Origin: Acinetobacter bouvetii DSM 14964 = CIP 107468 | Lineage (GTDB): Bacteria; Pseudomonadota; Gammaproteobacteria; Pseudomonadales; Moraxellaceae | DNA: 64,000 bases | Assembly (NCBI RefSeq): GCF_000368865.1 | Contig: NZ_KB849730.1 | Span: 144,544 to 208,543 of the forward strand | Reading direction: 5' to 3' | In this document: piece by piece, positions 28,023 to 37,609 of the stretch | How positions within the stretch are numbered: position 1 is the stretch's first letter | How the letters are laid out: every line of letters begins with the position of its first letter | Notes under the pieces: model-generated | Told to the model about the DNA's origin: nothing | The model's database searches: none | Seen by the model: only the letters and a program-made list of their open reading frames with translations | Made by a program: the position numbers and the translations under genes

Positions 28023-29432
28023 TTAGAGTTTCTCCATCAAGTCAGCCATCAATGTTTCCATGTGGGTATAGCGGGAACCTTTAAACAGGAAACTCATGGA
28101 CTGAGGCTGATGTGTTTCAACGAGACTTAATAAAAGAGGCAGCGCCTGCGCTTGCGTTAAAAACGCCTGCAATTTTTTGCCGTACTGGGTGCTGCGTGCG
28201 CCTTCCTGCACCGCAGGTGAAAATTCACCGACAGCAATCACAAAGTTTACACCTTTGACAGAGACCAGGTCACGCCCCAGCATGTAATGCTGCTGCGCGG
28301 CGCTGCTTCCCAGTTCGCCAATATCGCCCATCACCATCACTTTAATGCCGCCCTGCTGCGCTAAGACCTCCGCGGCGGCGCGCATAGAGGTTGGATTGGC
28401 ATTGTAAGTATCATCAATAAACAAATGATTTTTATGCTGAATAAAATTCAGGCGGCCCTTCGCCCCTGTGGCGTTCTCCAGGCCGGCAGCAATATCATCC
28501 AAGCCGATGCCGATAGACAAGGCAAAAGCCGCAGCCGCCGAGGCATTTTGCACATTATGCTCGCCAGCAAATGGCAAATCCACATGGCGCGCGCCTGCAG
28601 GCGTATTTAAAGTAAAACTTGAGGATTGAGAATGCAGCTCGATCTCTGTGGCAAAGACATCACCGCCTGCGCCAAAACTCATGACTTTTTCTGTCTGCAC
28701 AGCACTGTGGATTTTATCGCTGAAATCATCCGCTGCCGGCACAATCGATGTGCCGGTTTTGGCAATATGGCTGTAAATTTCCGATTTGGCGCGGCAAATG
28801 CCGTCCCGGCCGCCAAATTCGCCCATATGCGCTGTGCCGATATTGATAATCCCTGCGGCCTGAGGCTGAACCAGATTAGAGGTATAGTCAATTTCGCCCT
28901 GATGGCTGGCGCCCAGCTCCATCACCGCATACTGATGCTCTGGACGCAGCTCCAGCAGCATCATCGGCACGCCTAAGTCATTGTTCAGATTGCCGCGGGT
29001 GATCAGTGTCGGCGCAAGGCGGGACAAAATGCTGCCCAGCATTTCCTTCGTGGTGGTCTTGCCGCTGCTGCCTGTCAATGCAATTACTTTCAACTGCGGA
29101 TTGCGCGCGCGGCGGTAAGCGCCCAGCCGGCCAAGAGCCGAACGGGTATCCTCAACCACCAGCTGGCAAATCTCAGCATCTACAGGATGGCTGACGATGG
29201 CCACTGCGCAACCATTGCCCGCCACTTGCGCAATAAAATCATGCGCGTCAAAACGCTCGCCTTTCAGCGCCAAAAAGGCATCGCCCTGTTCTGCATGGCG
29301 CGAGTCTGTCAGGATGCGCTTGATGTCACCTTGCGGCGCTCTGCCTTGATGCCATTGACCTTGAGCGGCCTCTGCCAATTGTTCCGCTGTCCAAGGCTCT
29401 AAAGGCACGGTACTTGTTGTTGAGGTATGCAT
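28023..29432 (-). CDS. murF: UDP-MurNAc-tripeptide:D-Ala-D-Ala ligase
   Basis: 469 residues, Mur ligase fold. An N-terminal UDP-binding domain precedes the ATP motif TGSSGKTTTKEM, with NDLGVP, ELGASHQGEI and DDTYNANPTSM (the MurF signature). It adds D-Ala-D-Ala to the UDP-MurNAc tripeptide in the cytoplasm. It is nine bases after murE and abuts mraY in the dcw operon. Confidence 0.96.
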   Translation of the reverse strand: MHTSTTSTVPLEPWTAEQLAEAAQGQWHQGRAPQGDIKRILTDSRHAEQGDAFLALKGERFDAHDFIAQVAGNGCAVAIVSHPVDAEICQLVVEDTRSALGRLGAYRRARNPQLKVIALTGSSGKTTTKEMLGSILSRLAPTLITRGNLNNDLGVPMMLLELRPEHQYAVMELGASHQGEIDYTSNLVQPQAAGIINIGTAHMGEFGGRDGICRAKSEIYSHIAKTGTSIVPAADDFSDKIHSAVQTEKVMSFGAGGDVFATEIELHSQSSSFTLNTPAGARHVDLPFAGEHNVQNASAAAAFALSIGIGLDDIAAGLENATGAKGRLNFIQHKNHLFIDDTYNANPTSMRAAAEVLAQQGGIKVMVMGDIGELGSSAAQQHYMLGRDLVSVKGVNFVIAVGEFSPAVQEGARSTQYGKKLQAFLTQAQALPLLLSLVETHQPQSMSFLFKGSRYTHMETLMADLMEKL

Positions 29433-29440
29433 CTTATTTC

Positions 29441-30937
29441 CTATTGCGCTGGATATGCTGAATCTGCGGTGTGATGCTGTGAGTCAATTGCAGATTGCAC
29501 CTCAACCACGTCATCAAACCAATGGCGGACGCCATCAATTTCCTGATAATTTTCATGACCTTTGCCTGCTATGACCACAATATCGCCATTTTTGGCATTG
29601 GCCACGGCAAATTTAATGGCTTCACGGCGGTCACGGATTTCATGCACTTGCTTTTGGCCAAAATCAATGCCGGCTTTCATATCGGCAAAAATCTGTTCAG
29701 GGTTCTCAGTACGCGGGTTATCCGAAGTAATCAATGCAATATCGGCATGATCCAATGCCGCCTGTGTCATCAATGGGCGCTTGCCGCGGTCACGGTCGCC
29801 GCCGCAGCCGAAAACAGCCCACAGGTCATTGGTGACATGGCGCTTTAGAGTCTGCAGCACTTGAATCAATGCATCCGGCGTATGCGCATAATCGACGATA
29901 AATAAACGCTCCGCATCACGGATCACCTGCATGCGCCCCGGCGCGCCTTGCAGCTGCGGCGCAGACTGAATTAAATCCTGCAACGCATAACCGGCCTGTT
30001 CAGCAGCAATGAGGCTTGCCACAAGATTTTCGACATTGAAATGCCCCAGCAGCGGGCTGTGAACATCAAACTCACCTTGTGCAGTCAGCAGCTTAAACTG
30101 AGCGCCATTCAGGCTGTATTGAATAGCTTCAACCCGGTAATCCGCGGGCCGCGCAGTCGAATAGGTCAGAATTTTCGGCTGTGCAGGATTATGCTGAGCT
30201 GCCTGCAGCATGACATCAGCATGCGCATCATCAATATTAATAATCGCTGCTTTGAGCGATTCAAATTTGAATAAGCCGGACTTCGCCTCTGCATATGCTT
30301 CCAGCGTCTTGTGATAATCCAAATGATCACGGCTTAAGTTGCTGTACGCCGCAATTTCAATATCACAGCCATTTAAACGGCCCTGCTCCAAACCGTGCGA
30401 ACTGGCTTCAATAGAAGCAAATCCAGCACCTTGCTGAGCATAGCGGTGTAAAGCATTCTGCATCTGCAGCGCATCTAATGTGGTATGCGATGAAGCTTCC
30501 AAGTTTGGCAATATGCCGTTGCCTGTCGTCCCCATCACCGCGCATTTTTGCCCCTGCAGCATCAGCAATTCCGCAATTAAGCGGGAGATCGTGGTTTTGC
30601 CGTTGGTGCCTGTCACGGCAATAATCCGCGCAGGCTGTACCGGTTCTGCCGACTGCAAATACTGTTTCTGCCATTGCCCCATCAAATGGCGCACATGCGC
30701 AATAGTGCAGCTTTTTTCCAGGCCTAAATCGGTTTCCGAAATCACACCCAGCGCGCCTTGATCTAAAGCGGCCTGCGCAAACTGCACGGTTTTTTCCGGC
30801 TGCGAAAATGAAGTCAGGGCAATAAAAATTTGCCCTGCTGTAACGTTCCGGCTATCCAGATTGAATCCGCTGAAGGATTCTTTCATCCATGCAGCGGGTT
30901 CATTGACGGTGTAGAGATCTTGAAATGTAATGGACAT
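29441..30937 (-). CDS. murE: UDP-MurNAc-L-Ala-D-Glu:meso-diaminopimelate ligase
   Basis: 498 residues. ATP motif TGTNGKTTISRL, the EASSHGLEQGR block, and DNPRTENP, the motif that marks the meso-DAP-specific rather than the lysine-specific enzyme. It attaches meso-DAP to the nascent peptide, consistent with a Gram-negative wall. It lies eight bases after ftsI and nine before murF. Confidence 0.96.
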   Translation of the reverse strand: MSITFQDLYTVNEPAAWMKESFSGFNLDSRNVTAGQIFIALTSFSQPEKTVQFAQAALDQGALGVISETDLGLEKSCTIAHVRHLMGQWQKQYLQSAEPVQPARIIAVTGTNGKTTISRLIAELLMLQGQKCAVMGTTGNGILPNLEASSHTTLDALQMQNALHRYAQQGAGFASIEASSHGLEQGRLNGCDIEIAAYSNLSRDHLDYHKTLEAYAEAKSGLFKFESLKAAIINIDDAHADVMLQAAQHNPAQPKILTYSTARPADYRVEAIQYSLNGAQFKLLTAQGEFDVHSPLLGHFNVENLVASLIAAEQAGYALQDLIQSAPQLQGAPGRMQVIRDAERLFIVDYAHTPDALIQVLQTLKRHVTNDLWAVFGCGGDRDRGKRPLMTQAALDHADIALITSDNPRTENPEQIFADMKAGIDFGQKQVHEIRDRREAIKFAVANAKNGDIVVIAGKGHENYQEIDGVRHWFDDVVEVQSAIDSQHHTADSAYPAQ

Positions 30938-30944
30938 TCATCAC

Positions 30945-32774
30945 CTATTTACTGGATTGGGGAGTATCTAAAGGTTTATCTAAAGGCACGTTCATTAAGC
31001 GTAAAGATTCCTGCATGACCCGTGCAAAAACAGGCGCAGAAACCGTACCGCCAAAATAGCTGCCTTTCGGGTTTTCAACCACAACCACCATCGCAATGCG
31101 CGGATCGCTCACTGGCGCAACGCCGGCAAACAGCGCGCGGTATTCTGTGGTCGAGTAGCCTTTACGGTCTGGGCGCAATTTATGCGCTGTGCCTGTTTTA
31201 CCGCCAACACGGTAACCGGACACGTTCGCGCGGGTTGCCGTACCGCCCGGCATGGTGGCAGATTCCATCATCGCCAGCACTTGATCCGCAATGACAGGGC
31301 TAATCATCTGCTCACCTTGAGGCTGATCTTCCAGCTTATACAGGCTCAGCGGCATTTTAACGCCTTTGTTGGCCATCATGGCATAAGCATCCGCAATTTG
31401 CAGGACTGTCGCATTCAAGCCATAGCCATAAGCCATGGTCGCCACTTCTGAGACATTCCATTTGCTTTTCGGCAGAATCAAGCCCGCGCTTTCACCTGGA
31501 AATTTAACTGCGGAACGCTGACCGAAGCCTAAACGCTGATAGAAGGTCGGCAAAGTTGAATACGGCAATGACAGCGCAATTTTTGCCACACCGACGTTAG
31601 ATGATTTTTGAATAATGCCGCCCAGCGTTAAGGCGCCATAGTTATGGGTATCGCGGATGGTATGGTTGCCTACACGCATTGAGCCAGGCGACGTATTCAC
31701 CACCGTATTCGGCATGTATTTGCCGCTTTCCAGCGCCATAGAAACCGTTATCGGCTTCATGGTTGATCCCGGCTCAAAAGAGTCCACTGCGCCGCGGTTA
31801 CGCATGGCGTCTTTATTGCCTAAACTGCTTTTATCATTCGGGTTGTAAGACGGCCAGCTGGTCATCGCTAAAATTTCACCGGTTTTGACATCGACCGCAA
31901 TCGCAGTTGCTGAACGGGCATTATTGGCCACACCGGCTGCGGTTAATTCACGGTACATAATATACTGCAGGCGTGAATCAATGCTGAGGGTAATATTTTC
32001 CCCCGGCTCAACCCCTTTCACCACTTCCGGGTCTTTCACACGGTTGCCTTTTTTGTCGCGGACAATCTGCTGTTCGCCGTCAATGCCTGCCAAGCGCTCA
32101 TTCAGCTGCATTTCCAAGCCTTCGATCCCAGCGCCTTCACTGTTGGTCAAGCCAATAATCTGCGAATTCGGCTGCGGCTGCGGATAATAGCGCTTATAGT
32201 TTTTCTCCATATACACGCCCTGAAAATCCCGCTTCATAATCAGCTCGGCCTGCTGCGGCGGAATTTCTTTTTGCAGCACCAAATAGCGCGAACGCGGGCG
32301 TTCATTGAGCTTTTTGCGCAGGTCTTTGCGGTCTATGCCGACGGCATCCGCCAGCTCATCCAAATTCAGGTTTTTATCCGGCAACTGGCGCTTCAGCTTG
32401 CGGTTATTCGGTTCTTTTTCCAGCTGCGCCATCGTGTCTTCATACAGCTTTTTATTGTCAAAATAGTCACGCGGATCCATAACCACTTTCATCACCGGCG
32501 TGCTGATGGCCAAAGGCACACCATGACGGTCATAAATTACGCCGCGCATGGCTTTGACTTTTTCAGTTCTTAAAATATTGGCATTGGCTTTGTTTTGCAA
32601 AAAGTCTTTATTAATCACCTGCACATAAAAAGCGCGCCCAACCAAGGCAATAAAGCACAGCAGCACCACACCCCACATCAGGTAAAACCGCCACATTTCA
32701 ACACTAATGACATTGCGGCCTGTCACAGACTGCTGCTTTTTCCGTACAGTTTGCTTAATTTTCTTATCCACCAT
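30945..32774 (-). CDS. ftsI: Penicillin-binding protein 3 (FtsI), septal transpeptidase
   Basis: 609 residues from the ATG at 32774, a start giving the length known for Acinetobacter PBP3; an upstream in-frame start at 32828 would overlap ftsL by 41 bases. One membrane helix near residues 32-52 is followed by the pedestal domain (GVIYDRHGVPLAIS) and the transpeptidase with FEPGSTMKPITV (S-x-x-K), SSN in QKSSNVGVA and VGGKTGTAHKL. It crosslinks septal peptidoglycan with FtsW and is the aztreonam/cephalosporin target. Class B PBP, no glycosyltransferase domain. Confidence 0.96.
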   Translation of the reverse strand: MVDKKIKQTVRKKQQSVTGRNVISVEMWRFYLMWGVVLLCFIALVGRAFYVQVINKDFLQNKANANILRTEKVKAMRGVIYDRHGVPLAISTPVMKVVMDPRDYFDNKKLYEDTMAQLEKEPNNRKLKRQLPDKNLNLDELADAVGIDRKDLRKKLNERPRSRYLVLQKEIPPQQAELIMKRDFQGVYMEKNYKRYYPQPQPNSQIIGLTNSEGAGIEGLEMQLNERLAGIDGEQQIVRDKKGNRVKDPEVVKGVEPGENITLSIDSRLQYIMYRELTAAGVANNARSATAIAVDVKTGEILAMTSWPSYNPNDKSSLGNKDAMRNRGAVDSFEPGSTMKPITVSMALESGKYMPNTVVNTSPGSMRVGNHTIRDTHNYGALTLGGIIQKSSNVGVAKIALSLPYSTLPTFYQRLGFGQRSAVKFPGESAGLILPKSKWNVSEVATMAYGYGLNATVLQIADAYAMMANKGVKMPLSLYKLEDQPQGEQMISPVIADQVLAMMESATMPGGTATRANVSGYRVGGKTGTAHKLRPDRKGYSTTEYRALFAGVAPVSDPRIAMVVVVENPKGSYFGGTVSAPVFARVMQESLRLMNVPLDKPLDTPQSSK

Positions 32775-32787
32775 GGTACAGCTAGCC

Positions 32788-33120
32788 TTATTTTTTCTCG
32801 TCTGAAGTCTGCGGTAAAGAGATAACAACGGTTTGCGCCACTGGCGGAGAATACATCCGCAGCTGTGTCACAGCCCGCGTGCCAATTTGCGCGGTCGCGC
32901 CGAAAGTCTGCTGTTCAATCAACAGCCGGCCCCATTCTGCATTTAAATCATCCCGCTCACGCATATACGTGCTGAGCTTACGGTAATCCTGACGGTATTC
33001 AAAAACTTGAAACACCACAAATACAGCGCTCAAAAAGACCAAAGCCAGTAAAATGGCATAGGCAACCGCTTTTTTCAGCTTTAAATTATCCGCTATTTTT
33101 TCTATTGCTTCAGTTTTCAT
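32788..33120 (-). CDS. ftsL: Cell division protein FtsL
   Basis: 110 residues: short cytoplasmic part, membrane helix (residues about 17-38), then a coiled coil in the periplasm (EYRQDYRKLSTYMRERDDLNAEWGRLLIEQQTF with heptad hydrophobics). This length and layout, between rsmH and ftsI, identifies FtsL, which pairs with FtsB and FtsQ to regulate FtsWI. Sequence conservation in the family is low, so the call rests mainly on context. Confidence 0.93.
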   Translation of the reverse strand: MKTEAIEKIADNLKLKKAVAYAILLALVFLSAVFVVFQVFEYRQDYRKLSTYMRERDDLNAEWGRLLIEQQTFGATAQIGTRAVTQLRMYSPPVAQTVVISLPQTSDEKK

Positions 33121-33131
33121 TATTCGCCTTA

Positions 33132-34043
33132 TTAAGCTAAACGCTCTGCCACACGAAGCCAGGCGCTACGTGAACGCGGATTCGCTTTAACTTCCTCATC
33201 ACTGGCGCGGACGCGGGCAATTTTTTTCAAACGGCGGGTATCTTCCCGTTCCTGAGGCATGCCCCAGCCCGTATCTTCGGCCAAGGTCGATTCTTTTTGA
33301 ATAAACTGCTTAATCAGGCGGTCTTCCAATGAATGGAAACTGATGACCGCCAAAATCGCTTCAGGTTTTAATACATTTACTGCTTGAGGCAGGAAAGCTT
33401 CAATATCATCTAATTCTTTATTAATGGCAATACGGATCGCCTGAAATGTGCGGGTTGCCGCGTGTTTATTTTTTTCCCACTTCGGATGCGCCACTTTAAC
33501 AATTTCCGCCAGCTGCCCTGTGGTTTCAATATAGCCTGCATTTTTAATGGCTTTGGCAATGCGGCGGCTGTAGCGCTCTTCACCGTATTTGAAAATGATA
33601 TTGGCCAGATCTTCTTCAGCAATATCCACCAGCCACTGCGCTGCTGTCGGCCCTTGTGAATTGTCCATGCGCATATCCAGCGGGCCGTCTTTCATAAAGC
33701 TGAAGCCGCGCTCCGCCTGATCCAGCTGCGGCGATGACACGCCTAAATCCGCCATGACGCCATCAACTGCTTCAATGCCGCGCGCCGCCATTTCCTGCTG
33801 CAGATCTGCAAAGCTGGCATGAATGATGGTAAAGCGCGGATCTTCCGCCGCCAGAACCGCCGCTGTTTCTAACGCTTGCGGGTCTTTATCGAAGGCATAA
33901 ACATGTGAATTTTCATCTAATTTCGACAATAATAAACGGGTATGGCCGCCGCGTCCAAAAGTACCGTCTATATAAATTCCTGTACTCCGCCCTGCAAGCA
34001 AAGCATCAACGGTTTCATGAAGTAATACAGAAATATGCGACAT
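33132..34043 (-). CDS. rsmH: 16S rRNA (cytosine1402-N4)-methyltransferase
   Basis: 303 residues, normal for RsmH (MraW). SAM-binding GTFGRGGHTRLLL, DGVMADLGVSSPQLD, the ERGFSFMKDGPLDMRMD block, ATRTFQAIRIAINKEL and VISFHSLEDRLIKQF. It methylates C1402 in the decoding centre together with RsmI. It is the first dcw gene here; mraZ, its usual upstream neighbour, is not in the window, as is usual for Acinetobacter. Confidence 0.97.
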   Translation of the reverse strand: MSHISVLLHETVDALLAGRSTGIYIDGTFGRGGHTRLLLSKLDENSHVYAFDKDPQALETAAVLAAEDPRFTIIHASFADLQQEMAARGIEAVDGVMADLGVSSPQLDQAERGFSFMKDGPLDMRMDNSQGPTAAQWLVDIAEEDLANIIFKYGEERYSRRIAKAIKNAGYIETTGQLAEIVKVAHPKWEKNKHAATRTFQAIRIAINKELDDIEAFLPQAVNVLKPEAILAVISFHSLEDRLIKQFIQKESTLAEDTGWGMPQEREDTRRLKKIARVRASDEEVKANPRSRSAWLRVAERLA

Positions 34044-34428
34044 ATAGATGGTTTCAGCACGTAAAAAAGTAACTGCACATTATTACCTTGTTTTATTAAA
34101 GCTCCAAACGTCTTTTTGTAGGAAAATATTACTTTTCATGGGGAAAACCGTTTTTCAGCTGAGATCCTGCCGAATAAATGCGCCATTCCAATTCCTGCTG
34201 CAGCTTAAGCAGCGCAACTGATTAAAATCATGACCCTTTTCATCCGTTAACAGTTCTTAGGCATAAGCGGCGGCTGTAAAGCGCATTCGGCTTGTAAATG
34301 AAGCAAAGTCTTTTTAAATTTCAATCACTTTACGCATCCGCTTTCAGGCCTTTGATCCATGTTTTGGCGTCCATCCCTTTTCCGTGCTAATTTAAAAAAT
34401 TGAAGCTTAACATTTGGAAAGTCCCCAT
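34044..34428. other. Intergenic region upstream of rsmH (dcw promoter region)
   Basis: 385 bases between divergent rsmH and the VOC gene. It must hold the promoter of the dcw unit. No mraZ remnant, RNA gene or clear repeat was recognised. Confidence 0.5.
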
Positions 34429-34797
34429 ATGCAAGAGTCTCCACACGCAGCAAACAGCGGCAATCCGATCAACTACATCGAATTCAATGTCGCCAGCATT
34501 CCATCCAGCAAAGCCTTTTATGCACAGCTCGGATGGACCTTCACTGATTTTGGCAGCGCATACTGCGAGTTTGATTCAGGGCAGCTCAAAGGCGGATTCA
34601 GCCAGTCGGATGATGTGCAGCCGCATGGCGGCGCGCTGGTGATCCTTTACAGCGCCAATCTGCAAGAAAGTTTGCAGGCGGTTCAAAGGGCTGGCGGAAC
34701 AATCACACAGGAGATCTTCCGTTTTCCGGGCGGGCGCCGCTTTCATTTTAAAGACGTGGACGGCTATGAACTTGGCATATGGTCAGAAGATTCCTGA
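34429..34797 (+). CDS. VOC-fold (glyoxalase/bleomycin resistance-like) protein
   Basis: 122 residues from the ATG at 34429, with GGAAAG eight bases upstream. One vicinal-oxygen-chelate module with two beta-alpha-beta-beta-beta halves: INYIEFNVASIPSSKAFYAQLGWTF, and later ILYSANLQESLQAVQRAGGTI...FPGGRRFHFKDVDGYELGIWS. The FKDVDGYELGIW ending is typical of small single-domain VOC proteins. Metal ligands are only partly recognisable (a terminal Glu in YELGIW). Substrate unknown. A single-gene unit. Confidence 0.84.
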   Translation: MQESPHAANSGNPINYIEFNVASIPSSKAFYAQLGWTFTDFGSAYCEFDSGQLKGGFSQSDDVQPHGGALVILYSANLQESLQAVQRAGGTITQEIFRFPGGRRFHFKDVDGYELGIWSEDS

Positions 34798-34880
34798 AAC
34801 TGCGCAAACTGCCGCATAAGCCATAAATATTGATCGATTTAAAGCATTCTAAAATTATTGAAATTAAAAAACCGGACACA

Positions 34881-34907
34881 AAAAAGCCAATCCGCGGATT
34901 GGCTTTG
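34881..34907 (-). terminator. Palindromic terminator after the first sulfate-binding gene
   Basis: AAAGCCAATCCGCGGATTGGCTTT (34884-34907) is a perfect 24-base palindrome followed on the minus strand by further T residues. It ends transcription of the gene finishing at 34961. Confidence 0.82.
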
Positions 34908-34960
34908 AAACTAAAACGTCACCTTGCACATCTTACAGCGTGCAGATCCAACGCTTTCGA

Positions 34961-35980
34961 TCAGCGTTTTGAGCTGTAAATCTGATCAAAGACCGCGCCA
35001 TTCACAAAATGGGTTTGCTGCGCTTTGGCCCAGCCGCCGAACACTTCATCAATGGTAAAGGTCTTCAAAGGCGGGAATTGCGCTTTATATTTCGCTAAAA
35101 CTTCAGCATTTCGCGGACGGTAGAAATGACGCGCCGCCATGTCCTGGCCTAGAGGCGAATATAAATAGTTGATGTAGCCTTTGGCCAGCCATTTATTGCC
35201 ATTTTTTTCCACGGTTTTATCAACAATCGCGACCGAAGGTTCAGTTAAGATTGAAATAGAAGGATAAACAATATCAAACTTGCCTTTGCCCAGTGTTTTC
35301 TGGGTCACTAAAGCTTCATTTTCCCAAGTCAGCAATACATCGCCAATGCCGCGTTCAGCAAAAGTCGTCATCGATGCGCGGGCTGCAGAATCCATGACTT
35401 TGACATTGCGGTACATTTTACCGACGAAGTCTTTGGCTTTGGCATCATTGCCGCCCGGCTGCTTCAGCGCATAGCCCCACGCAGACAGGTATACCCAGCG
35501 CGGCAGGCCGCCTGTTTTCGGATTTGGCGTAATAATCTGTACACCCGGTTTCGTCAAATCAGACCAATCCTTAATGTGTTTCGGGTTGCCTTTGCGCACC
35601 ATAAAGACAATGGTTGAGGTATAAGGCGCGGAATTATGAGGGAATTCTTTTTGCCAGCCGGGCTGAATCTGACCGGATTTCACAATTTCTTCGATGTCAT
35701 TGGCTAAAGCCAATGTCACTACATCGCCTTTTAAACCATCCACCACTGACCGCGCCTGCTTGCCTGAACCGCCATGCGACTGCTTGAAATTTACAGTGTT
35801 GCCTGTGCGCTCTTTCCAATATGCGCCAAACGATTTATTGAATTCGTCATAAAATTCACGGGTCGCATCATAGGATACATTCAGAAATTCGCGGTCAGCT
35901 GCCTGTGCTGAGCCCGCGCTGAGTGCAAGACCAGCAGACAGCAAGGCTGCGCTGAATAAAGCTTTTAATTGAATTTTCAT
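34961..35980 (-). CDS. sbp: Sulfate/thiosulfate ABC transporter substrate-binding protein (copy 1)
   Basis: 339 residues from the ATG at 35980 with a signal peptide ending SAGSAQA. Family signatures: FLNVSYDATREFYDEFNKSF, FKQSHGGSGKQARSVVDGL with the Ser-Gly residues that hold the sulfate ion, TPNPKTGGLPRWVYLSAWGYAL, and HFYRPRNAEVLAKY near the end. It binds sulfate (or thiosulfate) in the periplasm for a CysTWA permease encoded elsewhere. It is about 70% identical by eye to the gene at 36223-37224, downstream on the same strand, so the two look like a tandem duplication. Each has its own terminator. Confidence 0.92.
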   Translation of the reverse strand: MKIQLKALFSAALLSAGLALSAGSAQAADREFLNVSYDATREFYDEFNKSFGAYWKERTGNTVNFKQSHGGSGKQARSVVDGLKGDVVTLALANDIEEIVKSGQIQPGWQKEFPHNSAPYTSTIVFMVRKGNPKHIKDWSDLTKPGVQIITPNPKTGGLPRWVYLSAWGYALKQPGGNDAKAKDFVGKMYRNVKVMDSAARASMTTFAERGIGDVLLTWENEALVTQKTLGKGKFDIVYPSISILTEPSVAIVDKTVEKNGNKWLAKGYINYLYSPLGQDMAARHFYRPRNAEVLAKYKAQFPPLKTFTIDEVFGGWAKAQQTHFVNGAVFDQIYSSKR

Positions 35981-36163
35981 AGCCGTACAAAAAATATCGT
36001 TAATAGTGCTAAATATATGAAATAAAATCATTAACTTCAATGCATTCAGACGCTGAACTCTCAAATACAGAGGCGGCGCGGTTATTTAATTCTTTGTTTT
36101 AGATGATAAAAAATCAAAACACATTACTTATTCATCATATATACCATTTTATTCTTTAGATAT

Positions 36164-36196
36164 AAAAAAAATGGATAACCAAGGCTATCCATTTTT
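36164..36196 (-). terminator. Terminator between the two sulfate-binding genes
   Basis: ATGGATA (36171-36177) pairs with TATCCAT (36186-36192); A-run on one side and T-run on the other make it usable on both strands. It follows the gene at 36223-37224. Confidence 0.8.
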
Positions 36197-36222
36197 TAAC
36201 TTTTATTTTAAGTGTGAATGCC

Positions 36223-37224
36223 TTAATTCTTCTCACTGTAAATTTGATCAAAAACCGCGCCATTCACAAAATGGGTTTGCTGCGCTTTGGCCCAGCCGCC
36301 AAAGACTTTATCAATGGTAAACGTCTTTACTTTCGGGAATTGGGCTGCATATTTCGCTGCCGCTTTGCTGTCGCGCGGGCGGAAATAATGCTTCGCTGCC
36401 AGCTCCTGCCCACGAGGGGAGTAAAGATAATTTAAATAGCCTTTGGCCAAATTGCGGTTGCCATTTTTATCGACTGTTTTATCCACAATCGCGACAGACG
36501 GTTCCGCCAAAATTGAAACAGAGGGATAAACCACATCAAACTTATCCTTGCCTAAGCCTTGAGTCGCCAGCAGCGCTTCATTTTCCCAAGACAGCAGCAC
36601 ATCGCCAATGCCGCGTTCAGCAAAAGTCGTCAGCGAGCCGCGTGCGCCTGAATCCAGTACTTTGACATTGCCGTAGAGCTTTCGTACCAGCTCTTTGGCC
36701 TTGGCATCATTGCCGCCCGGCTGTTTCAGTGCGTAGCCCCATGCAGACAGGTAAATCCAGCGCGGCGCCCCGCCTGTTTTCGGATTTGGCGTGATGATTT
36801 CAACGCCCTGCCTAGTCAAGTCATTCCAATCTTTAATCTGTTTGGGATTACCTTTGCGCACCAGAAATACAATGGTTGAAGTATATGGCGCAGAGTTATT
36901 GGGGAATTCTTTTTGCCAGTTTTTATCAATCTGCCCCGTATTTACAATTTCATCAATATCATTGGCCAGGGCCAAGGTCACGACGTCTGCCTGCAGGCCT
37001 GTCGCTACAGCGCGCGCCTGCTTACCGGAACCGCCATGCGACTGCTTGAAATTCACCTCTTGACCGGTGCGCTTTTTCCAGTAGGCGCCAAATTCCTGAT
37101 TATATTCTTGGTAAAATTCACGGGTCGGATCATAAGACACGTTCAAAAAATCTTTGGCCGCATACACTTGCGCGCCCGCGCCTGCTAAAAAAGCCAAAAC
37201 TCCCGCCGCGATTATTTTTTTCAT
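36223..37224 (-). CDS. sbp: Sulfate/thiosulfate ABC transporter substrate-binding protein (copy 2)
   Basis: 333 residues with signal peptide MKKIIAAGVLAFLAGAGAQVYA. Same ligand motifs as its neighbour: FLNVSYDPTREFYQEYN, FKQSHGGSGKQARAVATGL, TPNPKTGGAPRWIYLSAWGYAL, and an identical VFGGWAKAQQTHFVNGAVFDQIYS ending region. Binds sulfate or a related oxyanion in the periplasm. The two copies differ most in the lobe between residues 180 and 290, so ligand preference (sulfate, thiosulfate, possibly molybdate) might have diverged. Transport permease genes are not in the window. Cys-regulon control is likely but no binding site was identified. Confidence 0.92.
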   Translation of the reverse strand: MKKIIAAGVLAFLAGAGAQVYAAKDFLNVSYDPTREFYQEYNQEFGAYWKKRTGQEVNFKQSHGGSGKQARAVATGLQADVVTLALANDIDEIVNTGQIDKNWQKEFPNNSAPYTSTIVFLVRKGNPKQIKDWNDLTRQGVEIITPNPKTGGAPRWIYLSAWGYALKQPGGNDAKAKELVRKLYGNVKVLDSGARGSLTTFAERGIGDVLLSWENEALLATQGLGKDKFDVVYPSVSILAEPSVAIVDKTVDKNGNRNLAKGYLNYLYSPRGQELAAKHYFRPRDSKAAAKYAAQFPKVKTFTIDKVFGGWAKAQQTHFVNGAVFDQIYSEKN

Positions 37225-37609
37225 GCCATTTGCTCATTTATTTGATTAAATGCACTATATAAATAAAAAATAATACGAACAATCAGCTGTTTATATTATT
37301 AAATCACTTTTATTTCTGTTTAAAATATATCCAAAATACTGCTGTTATTTGCGCTTTTTTTGCTAAATCAGTCGCGGTCAGGCTTTTTCTCCACGTTATC
37401 TCCATAGTTGTTTGTTACAAATACAGACAGGCAAGGATAAACCTCACCAATTTGGTATCTTTACAGCGAAGATTATTTGTCTTTTTGTAAAAAAGCGACT
37501 CTACTCTGCTTTTCAGTGCTAAAGATGGTTAAATCGCAGTACTGCGGTACTAATATTAAGAAAAGCCAATTACAATGGTTCCTAGATCAGCTCATGGGGG
37601 AAGTTTAAA
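37225..37609. other. Intergenic region between divergent sulfate-binding and small exported protein genes
   Basis: 385 AT-rich bases that must carry both divergent promoters. No tRNA, repeat or conserved short frame was recognised. Confidence 0.5.
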
